Assembly (NCBI GenBank): GCA_963676435.2
Contig: CAXXOZ010000006.1
Coordinates: forward strand, 186,001 to 250,000
DNA from: CAXXOZ01 sp963676435
Lineage (GTDB): Bacteria; Bacillota; Clostridia; Lachnospirales; Lachnospiraceae
Length of the DNA stretch: 64,000 nt
Direction of reading: 5' to 3'
Below are positions 17,177 to 24,631 of this stretch, piece by piece. The position numbers and the translations under genes were made by a program. Below the pieces are notes generated by a model. It saw nothing but the letters and a program-made list of their open reading frames with translations. It was not told where the DNA came from and did not search any database. The first letter of the stretch is position 1; the number at the start of each line of letters is the position of its first letter.

Positions 17177-18521
17177 TTATATTCTCCCTCAATACTATTA
17201 TCTTTTCTCCTAACATTTCACAAGCCTTTTTAATTTCTGAGCTTATAATTTCTCCAGGTACAATTATTGGAATCCCAGGTGGATACATATATTTATATTC
17301 TCCTGAAACTCTTCCCAAAGAATCTTTTACCATTATTTCTTCTTTATCCATATCTATTGCTTTATGAATAGAGCAAAACTGCTTGGCTTTTCTGCTATAA
17401 TTAAAAAATTTCTTTTCCCTTTTAATATAATAAAGTTCACTATCTACTTCATATAATGCTTTATATAACCTTTCAAAACCTTCTTTGGTGTCGCAAAAAG
17501 AAGTCATAGCAATTATATAATCTTCTGCATGCATTTCTACTTGTATATGATATTTTTCTAATAAAATTTTATATAACTCTTTACCACTAATGTTTGTGTT
17601 TTTGACAGATATAACAATTTTTGAAATATCTGCTTTTTCATTTTCAAAAAGTTTTATATTCTTTAATCCTTTAATTTTTTTTCTAAAATTATCTAGATTT
17701 TCTAAGTACTCATTAAATAATTCTTCTCCATTAACTCTTAAAAGTTCAATTACTCTTTCGATACTAGCCATCAATACATAAGAAGGTGAACTGCTTTGAT
17801 ATATTTGAAGATAGTTTTTTAATTTCTCTTCAGAAATTATATCACTATTGAAATGTAAAATGGCGCTCTGGGTTAAAGAAGGCAGTGTTTTATGAACACT
17901 TTGAATAACTATATCTGCTCCTTCTTTTAAGGCTGATGGTAAAAATCTAGGGTGCATTCCAAAGTGTGCTCCGTGAGCCTCATCAACAATTAGTGGAATA
18001 TTTTTGGAATGTAGAAAATCTGATATTTCCTTGATTTCAGAAACAACACCTTCAAATGTAGGAGATGTTATTATAACGCTTTCTATCTTTGAATCTTTTT
18101 CAACTTTTTCTTTTATATCTTCTAGCTTGATTTTACCACTTATTTCAAAATCTTCGATTAACTCTGGATATACATAAGTAGGGTCTAGTTCTTTTAAAAA
18201 AACTCCGTTATAAACCGACTTGTGACAATTTCTTGCAACAAGAATTTTACCTCCCCTACTGGTTGAGGCACATATTCCAGACAAAATCCCACATGTACTT
18301 CCATTTACTAAAAGGTATGTTGTCTTTGATCCATAAAGCTTTGAAGCCTTTTCCATTATTTCTTTTATTATACCTTTAGGATTATGAAGATTATCAAATC
18401 CCTCTATTTCTGTTATGTCATAACTAAAAGGTACTTCAAGGGTCCTTTTATGTCCTGGCATATGGAATGGATAAAAATCTGATTTTGAATATTCTATTAG
18501 TTTTTCAAATAAATTTTCCAT
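17169..18521 (-). CDS. Orn/Lys/Arg decarboxylase family protein (YaaO-like)
   Basis: A 450-residue fold-type I PLP enzyme, probably an amino-acid decarboxylase for polyamine synthesis. It starts with the family motif FHMPGHKR, has DEAHGAHFG (PLP-binding Asp) at about 180-188 and the PLP lysine in QSVHKTLPSLTQ (about 214). The C-terminal domain ends with YPPGIPIIVPGE. It is shorter than the acid-induced E. coli enzymes, as YaaO proteins are. No clear ribosome-binding site precedes the ATG, which is two bases after the lipoprotein stop, suggesting coupling. Choice between arginine, lysine and ornithine cannot be read. Confidence 0.9.
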   Translation of the reverse strand: MENLFEKLIEYSKSDFYPFHMPGHKRTLEVPFSYDITEIEGFDNLHNPKGIIKEIMEKASKLYGSKTTYLLVNGSTCGILSGICASTSRGGKILVARNCHKSVYNGVFLKELDPTYVYPELIEDFEISGKIKLEDIKEKVEKDSKIESVIITSPTFEGVVSEIKEISDFLHSKNIPLIVDEAHGAHFGMHPRFLPSALKEGADIVIQSVHKTLPSLTQSAILHFNSDIISEEKLKNYLQIYQSSSPSYVLMASIERVIELLRVNGEELFNEYLENLDNFRKKIKGLKNIKLFENEKADISKIVISVKNTNISGKELYKILLEKYHIQVEMHAEDYIIAMTSFCDTKEGFERLYKALYEVDSELYYIKREKKFFNYSRKAKQFCSIHKAIDMDKEEIMVKDSLGRVSGEYKYMYPPGIPIIVPGEIISSEIKKACEMLGEKIIVLRENINV

Positions 18522-18523
18522 AT

Positions 18524-19087
18524 TTAATCAGTAACAATTGAAAAAACATTGCTACAATCCTCTATTTTATATACATATTCTTTTAAGTCATCAAATCCGA
18601 CTTTTACATCAAATTCTTTTTCTTTTGATTCTTCAGGTACTATGGCATATAGGTAAAATTCTGCACTTTCTCCTGGTGCTAAATCATATCCAAAAAAATT
18701 TTTAGCTAATTCGTCTTCCACAGCAAATATACCTGTATAAACTTCAGTTTCACCAAATATAAACTCCGAAGTTGCACAAAGGGTTAAATCTAAATCCTCT
18801 TCGGAATTATTTTTAACTTCTCCCTTTATTGAACAAAAAACTTCTCCTTCTTCTGACTCATAATAACTATACCAGTTTTCTGAATAGTTCGAAGGTTTTA
18901 ATTCATATGTCCAAAAAACTTCTGTAAATGCAATTTCTGCTACATTTCCTATAGACATTTTCTGGTTCAATTTGATTTCAGATTTTATTTTACCAATATT
19001 TCTTTCATAAGAAGAACAACTGCTTAATAATAAAACTGCAATAAATATTATCCCCAGCGTATTTTTTATATATCTATTTTTCATCAT
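18524..19087 (-). CDS. Putative lipoprotein of unknown function
   Basis: A 187-residue secreted protein with a lipoprotein signal: basic start, a hydrophobic core (about 10-22) and lipobox LLSSC, with the lipidated Cys near residue 24. The mature part has a beta-rich pattern (FCSIKGEVKNNSEEDLDL, LAPGESAEFYLYAIVPEES) like extracellular immunoglobulin-like domains that place conserved 'nonbonded' loops on membrane anchored proteins. Two adjacent ATGs are possible; the second (19084) is better spaced from GGTGA. No function is recognised. It sits directly upstream of the decarboxylase gene. Confidence 0.8.
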   Translation of the reverse strand: MMKNRYIKNTLGIIFIAVLLLSSCSSYERNIGKIKSEIKLNQKMSIGNVAEIAFTEVFWTYELKPSNYSENWYSYYESEEGEVFCSIKGEVKNNSEEDLDLTLCATSEFIFGETEVYTGIFAVEDELAKNFFGYDLAPGESAEFYLYAIVPEESKEKEFDVKVGFDDLKEYVYKIEDCSNVFSIVTD

Positions 19088-19094
19088 TCACCGA

Positions 19095-19412
19095 CTAATC
19101 AAACTTTATCTCTGCATCATGTTTAAGTGCTAATCCACATTCAACTTCTGCGCATTTGCATATGCCTGATATAACAGGGCAACCTGCATGAACCGGGAAG
19201 TTTTCAGAAGCATAAGCATATAAATCACCTTCACCAGGTTTTACTAAACATAATTCATAGGCATCAAAAGTATCACCTAGTTCTTTCATCATTCCTTTTA
19301 CTGCATCACACCCAGTAGCAACTTTTATCTTTACTTCTGTTTGATCTTCTGATTCTGCTTGAATCTTTGTTATGAATCCGCATATTCCGGGATGTACTCT
19401 TACTGTTGTCAT
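19095..19412 (-). CDS. Small Cys-rich protein, DUF6951-like
   Basis: A 105-residue protein with seven cysteines (11, 35, 55, 78, 85, 87, 92), most in the C-terminal segment around HAGCPVISGICKC. The spacing and the final CGLALKHDAEI resemble a small family (DUF6951, from memory) often found near corrinoid-methyltransferase-like genes in anaerobes. The cysteines suggest a metal site or cluster, but no standard motif is present. It has an AAGGAGG ribosome-binding site and lies downstream of the UroD-family gene, from which a terminator hairpin separates it. Function unknown. Confidence 0.8.
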   Translation of the reverse strand: MTTVRVHPGICGFITKIQAESEDQTEVKIKVATGCDAVKGMMKELGDTFDAYELCLVKPGEGDLYAYASENFPVHAGCPVISGICKCAEVECGLALKHDAEIKFD

Positions 19413-19493
19413 TTTAAATCCTCCTTGAATATAGTTTAATATATAGATTATCTCATAATTTTATAATATTTTAAAGAAAAATCAACAAATAAA

Positions 19494-19534
19494 ATACACA
19501 CCCAGAGCTAATGCCATTCACCCCGGATGTGTAT
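19494..19534 (-). terminator. Intrinsic terminator after the UroD-family gene
   Basis: On the minus strand ATACACATCC pairs with GGGTGTGTAT (ten pairs, one G-T) across a 21-base loop, followed by TTTATTTG. It separates the UroD-family transcript from the Cys-rich gene. Confidence 0.75.
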
Positions 19535-19559
19535 ATAAGGAAGTTAAACAATGTTACTT

Positions 19560-20588
19560 TTATGCTATTAAATCTAATAGTCTTTGTTTGTAGTAGAAGC
19601 TTTCTACTGCTTCAAAAAATGCATCTATATTGTCCATATCAGTTAATGGTGGTATGTCACATCCTGAAGAAATCATAAAGTTAGGATATACACTACATTC
19701 TTCCATTAATTTTATTGTCGCTTCTTTTATTGATTGTTCAGTTCCATTTCTGAACTGCTTTGCAGGACTGATATTTCCCATAACTAAAATATCTGAAGGG
19801 ATTTTATCCATTACATCTATCATCTCTATTGAATCTCCAAAATGATAAACTTTACAGCCTGTTTCATTAATTGAATCAATAAGTCTTGCTACTTCATTTC
19901 CACAATTGTGGTAAATCACTAGGAAGTTTTCATCCTGAACTGCATCTACGATTTTTTTTACATACTCAGTTGAGAATTCTTGCATAAGTCCTGGTGACAA
20001 AATTCCTGCTAAAGGCTCAGCCATAATCACTCCGTGAGCACCAACTTTTTTATATTCTTTACAGTAGTCAATGATAAAATCTGTAACTTTTTCAAGTAAT
20101 ACATGTACCATCTCTGGTTCTTCATAGCAGTTAACCATTGCTTCGTTTACGTCCATAAGTCTTCCTGCTAATGAAAAAGGCCCAATACAACCTGCAAAAA
20201 CTGGTCTGTCTGTAATAATCTTTAATGCTTTTTCAACACCCTCGATATTAACGCCTGTTCTGCCTTCACCCACTTCTGGTACTCTTAATTCTTTTGCTTC
20301 TTCTTCTGTGGTAACAATAGAACCTGTTATAGTTGGTACTTCATCTGCAGAATAGATTGTTGTTGATCCAAAAGCTTCTGCCTCAACTGATAAATCCATA
20401 AATGCAACTGCTGCTGACATATCATATTTATCTGCGATCATCTTCATACCAAGAGCCTGATTGTTACTACTTGATATAAGTTCTTTTACTGTTACATAAA
20501 GCATTTGTACCGAAGGAAAAGATAATAACGGTGTTGCTTTTTTTTCTACCTCTTTAATTTGTTCTTCAATCCATTTGTTCATGTCCAT
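19560..20588 (-). CDS. Uroporphyrinogen decarboxylase family protein (MtaA/CmuA-like methyltransferase type)
   Basis: A 342-residue TIM-barrel protein of the UroD superfamily. The zinc-ligand pattern of methylcobamide methyltransferases is visible, with His and Cys in IYHNCGNE and a distal Cys in MISSGCDIPP, whereas heme-pathway UroD lacks this. It probably transfers methyl groups between a corrinoid protein and a thiol or pterin acceptor; acceptor and partner corrinoid protein are not visible here. The ATG at 20588 is preferred over an ATG at 20612 because a TATAAT box (20611-20616) overlaps the longer start and GGAG lies between them. Monocistronic, ending in a hairpin terminator. Confidence 0.85.
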   Translation of the reverse strand: MDMNKWIEEQIKEVEKKATPLLSFPSVQMLYVTVKELISSSNNQALGMKMIADKYDMSAAVAFMDLSVEAEAFGSTTIYSADEVPTITGSIVTTEEEAKELRVPEVGEGRTGVNIEGVEKALKIITDRPVFAGCIGPFSLAGRLMDVNEAMVNCYEEPEMVHVLLEKVTDFIIDYCKEYKKVGAHGVIMAEPLAGILSPGLMQEFSTEYVKKIVDAVQDENFLVIYHNCGNEVARLIDSINETGCKVYHFGDSIEMIDVMDKIPSDILVMGNISPAKQFRNGTEQSIKEATIKLMEECSVYPNFMISSGCDIPPLTDMDNIDAFFEAVESFYYKQRLLDLIA

Positions 20589-20610
20589 TATTCCATGCAC
20601 TCCTTTAACC

Positions 20611-20650
20611 ATTATATAATTACTCGTTAAACTTTTAACGCTTTCGTTAA
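20611..20650 (-). promoter_or_regulatory. Promoter and CGTTAA repeat array for the UroD-family gene
   Basis: Reading the minus strand, TATAAT lies at 20616-20611. Just upstream are three hexamers at ten-base spacing in alternating orientation: CGTTAA (20625-20630), TTAACG (20635-20640) and CGTTAA (20645-20650). The first two form a near-perfect 16-base inverted repeat. They cover the -15 to -45 region, where a repressor or activator would act. The -35 box is poor, which fits a regulated promoter. Confidence 0.5.
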
Positions 20651-20810
20651 TTTATTATCACACGAACCCCCTTCTTAGTATATTAAAATATTATAATTTT
20701 TTGTAATTTTTTTATGAAAATTGCCATTTTTTGTGTTTTAGGGTGTTTTTTTATAAGATTTTCCTTCATAATGCATATAGTAGTAAAAATAAAAATCGGG
20801 AGAAAAAAAT

Positions 20811-21368
20811 ATGGAAAACGAAGCTATTCTAAATATGAAACAACGTTTTAGCTGTAGAAAGTTTTTATCAAAATCTGTGGAAGAAGATAAAATCAAAGCT
20901 TGTCTTGAAGCTGCAAAATATGCTCCAAGCGGTCACAACAAACAAAGTTGGCATTTTACTGTAATTAGAACTGAAGAAGGTAAAAACCTTTTATTGCAGG
21001 CGGCAGGGACAACACCTACAAAAGAATTTACTAAAATGCTACCTGATAAAGCCTGGCCATACCCTTCAGATTTTTTTGGTGCACCGGTAATTATACTTAT
21101 TTCTGGAAGAACCGATGTACCATGGCCAAATGTAGGACCTCAATTAGCCGCTGGTAATTTAATGAATGCTGCTACTTCTCTAGGGCTAGCTACAACCTGG
21201 ATGACTTTATTTACAAAAGATTTATTTAGAGATGAAGAAAGTGCTAAGGTTAGAGATAAATTAATTCCAAAAGAAAATGAAATGTATGCAGCTATCTTTT
21301 TAGGTTATCCTGAAACTGTGCCAGAAAAGAGGCCTGAAAGAAAAAAAGATGTAGAAACTTGGTTGTAG
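20811..21368 (+). CDS. Nitroreductase family protein
   Basis: A 185-residue FMN-dependent oxidoreductase of the nitroreductase family. The FMN-binding start motif FSCRKFLSKSVEEDKI (about 12-28) and APSGHNKQSWHFTVI (about 40-54) are clear, and the C-terminal LGYPETVPEKRPERK carries the family end motif. It probably reduces quinones, nitro compounds or related substrates with NAD(P)H. It is divergent from the UroD-family gene over a 200-base intergenic region and has a CGGGAG ribosome-binding site. Physiological substrate unknown. Confidence 0.93.
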   Translation: MENEAILNMKQRFSCRKFLSKSVEEDKIKACLEAAKYAPSGHNKQSWHFTVIRTEEGKNLLLQAAGTTPTKEFTKMLPDKAWPYPSDFFGAPVIILISGRTDVPWPNVGPQLAAGNLMNAATSLGLATTWMTLFTKDLFRDEESAKVRDKLIPKENEMYAAIFLGYPETVPEKRPERKKDVETWL

Positions 21369-21383
21369 GGGATTAGGGAAATA

Positions 21384-21470
21384 AAAAAGCACCAACCCCA
21401 AGGCTCTTCCGTCCTTAAAGTCGATACTCCATGAGTTATCATTGAAAAACAAGCTTTTTAATGTGAATTT
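21384..21470. ncRNA. GC-rich intergenic island, candidate structured RNA
   Basis: Between the nitroreductase and the zinc-ribbon gene lies about 60 bases of clearly GC-richer sequence in an otherwise very AT-rich spacer. A hairpin GATACTC-CAT-GAGT(T)ATC (21421-21441 region) and an outer pairing of AAAAAGC with GCTTTTT are possible. On the minus strand the island ends in a T run (complement of AAATAAAAAAGC), as a terminated small RNA would. No known family was recognised. Strand is undecided. Confidence 0.3.
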
Positions 21471-21612
21471 TCGTGATGTCTTTTTGTTTTTCTAAACGCA
21501 AGTAAGATATTAACATTAATTTTAAATTTTGTATATATTATATTTTTATAAATATTGCAATTAAAAATATAAAATGTTAATCTATTTTTAACAAAATTTA
21601 AAGGAGAAAGTA

Positions 21613-22047
21613 ATGGCTCTAATAAAATGCCCAGAATGTGGGAAAGAAGTTTCTGATAAAGCTAACTCTTGTATCTATTGTGGTTTTCCTGTGGAAATAT
21701 TTTTTAAGGTTAAGTCCGAACATAGAAAAATAGCTTTAGAAGAAAAAAAGAAAACAATGCTTATTCAGGCAAGACAGTGTGATCGATGTGGTAAATTTGT
21801 TAAATCAGACAGTGGGTTTTGCGGGTTCTGTGGAAATAAAATGAAAGATCTCCAAATAGAAATAACAGATGAGGAAGTTGACAAGTTTATAAAAAGCACT
21901 GGATTTGATGCAGTAAAAAGATGTCGTGGATGCAGAAGAATAATAGATGCTTACAGCCTTTACTGTGGATACTGCGGTTTAATCGCAAACGAAGAGGAAC
22001 GTAAAAGAAAAATTCAACTAGATACTTTAAGATTACATTTAAAATAA
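21613..22047 (+). CDS. Triple zinc-ribbon protein of unknown function
   Basis: A 144-residue protein with three treble-cysteine zinc ribbons: CPECG...CIYCG (about 5-23), CDRCG...CGFCG (about 56-73) and CRGCR...CGYCG (about 107-124). Charged helical linkers (rich in Lys and Glu) separate them. There is no membrane segment and no second domain, so it may bind nucleic acid or protein. It has an AAAGGAGAAAG ribosome-binding site and ends at a strong bidirectional hairpin. Function is unknown. Confidence 0.85.
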   Translation: MALIKCPECGKEVSDKANSCIYCGFPVEIFFKVKSEHRKIALEEKKKTMLIQARQCDRCGKFVKSDSGFCGFCGNKMKDLQIEITDEEVDKFIKSTGFDAVKRCRGCRRIIDAYSLYCGYCGLIANEEERKRKIQLDTLRLHLK

Positions 22048-22051
22048 CAGT

Positions 22052-22100
22052 AAAAAGATATTTCCAGTTTATTATAAACCGAAAATATCTTTTTGTTTTA
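22052..22100. terminator. Bidirectional terminator hairpin
   Basis: AAAAAGATATTT (22052-22063) pairs with AAATATCTTTTT (22083-22094), with an inner GTTTA/TAAAC stem. It ends the plus-strand zinc-ribbon gene and overlaps the last codons of the convergent flavoprotein gene. Confidence 0.8.
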
Positions 22101-22719
22101 AGTCTTTTATCTTTTCATAAGTTTTATTTTTTAGCTCAATAGTTTTTGCCAGTTTATTTCCTGCATTTTTTAAAACATTTATTTGCTCGGTATTCTCAAC
22201 GATTTCATTCTTATTAAATACATTAAATACCTTTACCTCATCTACTACTCTGTATCCTAAGGCTTCCATTGACTTTGTCATAGTAATAGCGGTATAGCCC
22301 ATATCTTCAGGGTCTTCCTGTTCGCATACCGCAACTACCGTTGCATACTTAATTCCTAAAACTTCATTTAGTCCCATCCAGACAGCTCTATCCTCTTCAT
22401 CAAAAAGTTCGAAACAATAAAGCCTATCAATAAAGTTTTTAATAACTCCTGTTACATTATAAAAATATGTAGGAGAGCCTATAACTATAGCATCTGCTTC
22501 AATAATCTTTGGATATAGTTTTTGCATATCGTCTTTGATAACACATTTAAAAGTATCTTTGCATCCTTCACAGCCAATGCAATCTTTTATTTGATAATCT
22601 TTTAAATATATAATCTCAACCTCTGCTCCAAACTGTTTAGTTTGTTCCAAGACAGTTTGAACAGCTGTGTCTGTATTTCCTTTTTTTCGGTAGCTTCCTA
22701 TAATTCCTAGAATTTTCAT
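22072..22719 (-). CDS. Flavodoxin-like NAD(P)H-dependent FMN oxidoreductase
   Basis: A 215-residue flavodoxin-fold protein. The FMN phosphate loop GSYRKKGNTD (about 8-17) and SPTYFYNVTG (about 81-90) are characteristic of the WrbA/iron-sulfur flavoprotein branch. A cysteine cluster CIGCEGCKDTFKC (about 47-59) matches the four-cysteine motif of archaeal and clostridial iron-sulfur flavoproteins, so a [4Fe-4S] cluster is likely. It would act in cytosolic electron transfer. AGAGGAGC ribosome-binding site; convergent with the zinc-ribbon gene. Confidence 0.9.
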   Translation of the reverse strand: MKILGIIGSYRKKGNTDTAVQTVLEQTKQFGAEVEIIYLKDYQIKDCIGCEGCKDTFKCVIKDDMQKLYPKIIEADAIVIGSPTYFYNVTGVIKNFIDRLYCFELFDEEDRAVWMGLNEVLGIKYATVVAVCEQEDPEDMGYTAITMTKSMEALGYRVVDEVKVFNVFNKNEIVENTEQINVLKNAGNKLAKTIELKNKTYEKIKDLKQKDIFGL

Positions 22720-22761
22720 TTTTGCTCCTCTAAATTTAATAATCTACTTGAAATATATATT

Positions 22762-23118
22762 TTATTTTCTCTTTAACTGTTTTTCAACTGTTACTATTAT
22801 TAATGTAAAGAACAAAACAAGCAAGATCAAATATATAGTTTCAATAGCTTCAAAAGTAATTTCTATACTACCTATTTTCTCCACACTAAATAAAGCAACT
22901 GAAACTCCTACACAAATAAGATATATAATCCCATATATTATCATCAACTTACCTGAGTACTTATTTGCAAAATCCCATGAATCTTGATTTTTCATAGATC
23001 GCTTTGTTCTGTAACCAATTACTTTATTAATATCTCTAGGTGGCTTGTAATATAAAAACAATCCAGGAATAATAAAACACACTGAAAGTATTAGGCCAAA
23101 AACAATAATTAGTATCAT
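22762..23118 (-). CDS. SdpI family membrane protein
   Basis: A 118-residue membrane protein with three hydrophobic segments (about 1-25, 58-78, 88-112). Between the first two is GYRTKRSMKNQDSWDFANKY, the conserved cytoplasmic motif of SdpI-family proteins. In B. subtilis, SdpI gives immunity to the SdpC toxin and sequesters the SdpR repressor; smaller family members like this one have no proven role. No toxin gene or SdpR-like regulator is adjacent. AAGGGG ribosome-binding site upstream. Confidence 0.85.
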   Translation of the reverse strand: MILIIVFGLILSVCFIIPGLFLYYKPPRDINKVIGYRTKRSMKNQDSWDFANKYSGKLMIIYGIIYLICVGVSVALFSVEKIGSIEITFEAIETIYLILLVLFFTLIIVTVEKQLKRK

Positions 23119-23247
23119 AAAAAGCCCCTTTTAATAGATATTATGTCTTGAGTGTACCACATATATTCAAAAATATTAAGTTTTCTATAATAATTTAATA
23201 TAATTTTTCTTAAAAAATTATTAACTACAACCATAATCTATAGTTTC

Positions 23248-23276
23248 TTTACAATTCAAAAATTATGTTATATTAT
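23248..23276 (+). promoter_or_regulatory. Promoter for the GAF-protein/small-ORF operon
   Basis: TTTACA (23248-23253), a 17-base spacer and TATTAT (23271-23276) form a good SigA-type promoter about 35 bases before the GTG start. Confidence 0.65.
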
Positions 23277-23310
23277 TTATATAAATAAATATTTAGGGAG
23301 ATTAACATAA

Positions 23311-24102
23311 GTGGGGAAAAAACAAGGGTTATTAATTGTTTTAGGACAAATGGGAATATCTTTATTAATTCCTTTTACAAATTATATAAGTAAAGATAAT
23401 AATATTATTGATTATATGCAAAATAAAGACTTTTTAGGTCAATATTACAACTATGCTCAACTGAAAACAATTTTATATTTTGTTTTTTCTATTTTATCAT
23501 TTATTGTTTTTACTATCATTCTTACTATAAAAAAGTACAGGAAAAACTCTTTAGAAAAGCAAAGGGATGGTTTATTAGAAATGTGGAAAAGGACTTTTGC
23601 TGAAACTTTAGCAGATGATAATAATAAACTTTCTAACAATGACATTGATGTACGAATTTTTGTACCAAACTCCTCTATAAAGAACCGTTTAAAAAAGAAA
23701 AAAGAATTTATTATTAAAAATTTTAAAAGTCTAGCTGATCCAGACATAACAGATGATTTATGTTTTGAAGTATCACCTCAAAGTGAAGGTTTAGTAGGTT
23801 TTTGTTATCAATCTAAAAAAATTGTTTATGATGACAATTTAGAAGAAACAAATAGTAAAAATTATAACCTTTCAAAACATCAGCAAAATAAAACATCAAA
23901 TTTAAAATTCAGTTTTGTTTGTCCAATACTAGATATTAATGAAGATGTTATAGGAATGGTAGCAATAGATAGTAAAAAATTAATTAACATACGAAGTAAT
24001 AAAAAATACGAAAAACAATTTACTACTGCTGTATTAAACTTTTCTCAATTGATGCATAAAAATGTACCAGAGTTGTTTAAAGCAAGGAGGGCTCTCAAAT
24101 GA
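23311..24102 (+). CDS. Membrane protein with cytoplasmic GAF-like domain
   Basis: A 263-residue protein with two membrane segments (about 7-26 and 52-74) and a basic cytoplasmic part. Residues about 95-255 look like a GAF sensor domain: SEGLVGFCYQSKKIVYDD followed by FSFVCPILDINEDVIGMVAIDS. No kinase, cyclase or DNA-binding domain follows, so it may act through a partner. The start is GTG at 23311, with AGGGAG ten bases upstream. The stop overlaps the ATG of a 53-residue ORF by four bases, implying translational coupling. Function unknown. Confidence 0.75.
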   Translation: MGKKQGLLIVLGQMGISLLIPFTNYISKDNNIIDYMQNKDFLGQYYNYAQLKTILYFVFSILSFIVFTIILTIKKYRKNSLEKQRDGLLEMWKRTFAETLADDNNKLSNNDIDVRIFVPNSSIKNRLKKKKEFIIKNFKSLADPDITDDLCFEVSPQSEGLVGFCYQSKKIVYDDNLEETNSKNYNLSKHQQNKTSNLKFSFVCPILDINEDVIGMVAIDSKKLINIRSNKKYEKQFTTAVLNFSQLMHKNVPELFKARRALK

Positions 24103-24260
24103 AAAAAATATTAAAAAATACTTCGGTAAAGGTTCAAAATCAAGCAAGTCAAAAAGAAACTTTAACAAAAATTGGAGCACGAGCTTTTTTAAGCGAAAAA
24201 CCTGAAAAAACAATTGGAGTTAAACATTTAAACGAAAAACAACTAATAAAAAGAGCATAA
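24099..24260 (+). CDS. Small ORF (53 aa), translationally coupled to the GAF membrane protein
   Basis: The ATG at 24099 overlaps the previous stop (ATGA) and has an ideal AAGGAGG ribosome-binding site seven bases upstream. It encodes a 53-residue, highly basic, Lys/Gln/Glu-rich protein that begins MKKILKNTSVKVQNQ and ends KRA. It has no membrane segment and no cysteine. Codon use matches its neighbour. Because of the strong site and the coupling it is probably translated. Function is not recognised; a partner or regulator of the GAF protein is the simplest guess. Confidence 0.65.
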   Translation: MKKILKNTSVKVQNQASQKETLTKIGARAFLSEKPEKTIGVKHLNEKQLIKRA

Positions 24261-24353
24261 GGGAAAATTATAATTATAAAATTTAATATGTAAATTTTGA
24301 CTACAAAATGACTACAATAATTTCTTATAAAAACTACTAACTACCAACAACAA

Positions 24354-24399
24354 CAAAAATGGCTGAACCCCACTATTTTCAAGGGATACAGCCATTTTT
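24354..24399. terminator. Bidirectional terminator (tRNA-Lys / GAF operon)
   Basis: AAAAATGGCTG pairs with CAGCCATTTTT, with a CCC/GGG inner pairing. T-rich flanks on both strands let it end the minus-strand tRNA-Lys transcript and the plus-strand GAF/small-ORF transcript. Confidence 0.85.
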
Positions 24400-24406
24400 C
24401 AGGTAA

Positions 24407-24479
24407 TGCGCCTCCAGGGGCTCGAACCCTGCACACCCTGATTAAGAGTCAGGTGCTCTACCAAATGAGCTAGAGGCGC
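24407..24479 (-). tRNA. tRNA-Lys (anticodon CTT)
   Basis: On the minus strand, acceptor GCGCCTC pairs with GAGGCGC followed by discriminator A. D-arm GCTC/GAGC, anticodon stem CCTGA/TCAGG and loop CTCTTAA give anticodon CTT (reads AAG). T-arm CAGGG-TTCGAGC-CCCTG is intact. 73 bases, no encoded CCA. Confidence 0.96.
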
Positions 24480-24564
24480 AAAATATTTTAGATGCAAAAA
24501 TAATTATAAAGTATTAAAAATAATTTTGCAAGGTGTTTTTATTTTTGTAATCCCCATTTATCTC

Positions 24565-24593
24565 TTGAAAAATATGAGTATTTTTCTTATACT
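24565..24593 (+). promoter_or_regulatory. Promoter of the acyl-activation operon
   Basis: TTGAAA (24565-24570), 17-base spacer and TATACT (24588-24593), about 40 bases before the first ATG. Near-consensus SigA-type promoter. Confidence 0.65.
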
Positions 24594-24631
24594 TAATTGT
24601 ATCTACAATAATATAACAAAAGGGGAACTTT

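Noticed and set aside
22762..23118. Immunity protein of an SDP-like toxin system
   Set aside because: The SdpI motif is real, but no SdpC-like toxin or SdpAB genes are nearby.
24099..24260. Toxin-antitoxin interpretation of the GAF/53-residue pair
   Set aside because: Neither protein shows a known toxin or antitoxin motif; only gene overlap supports it, so no such call is made.
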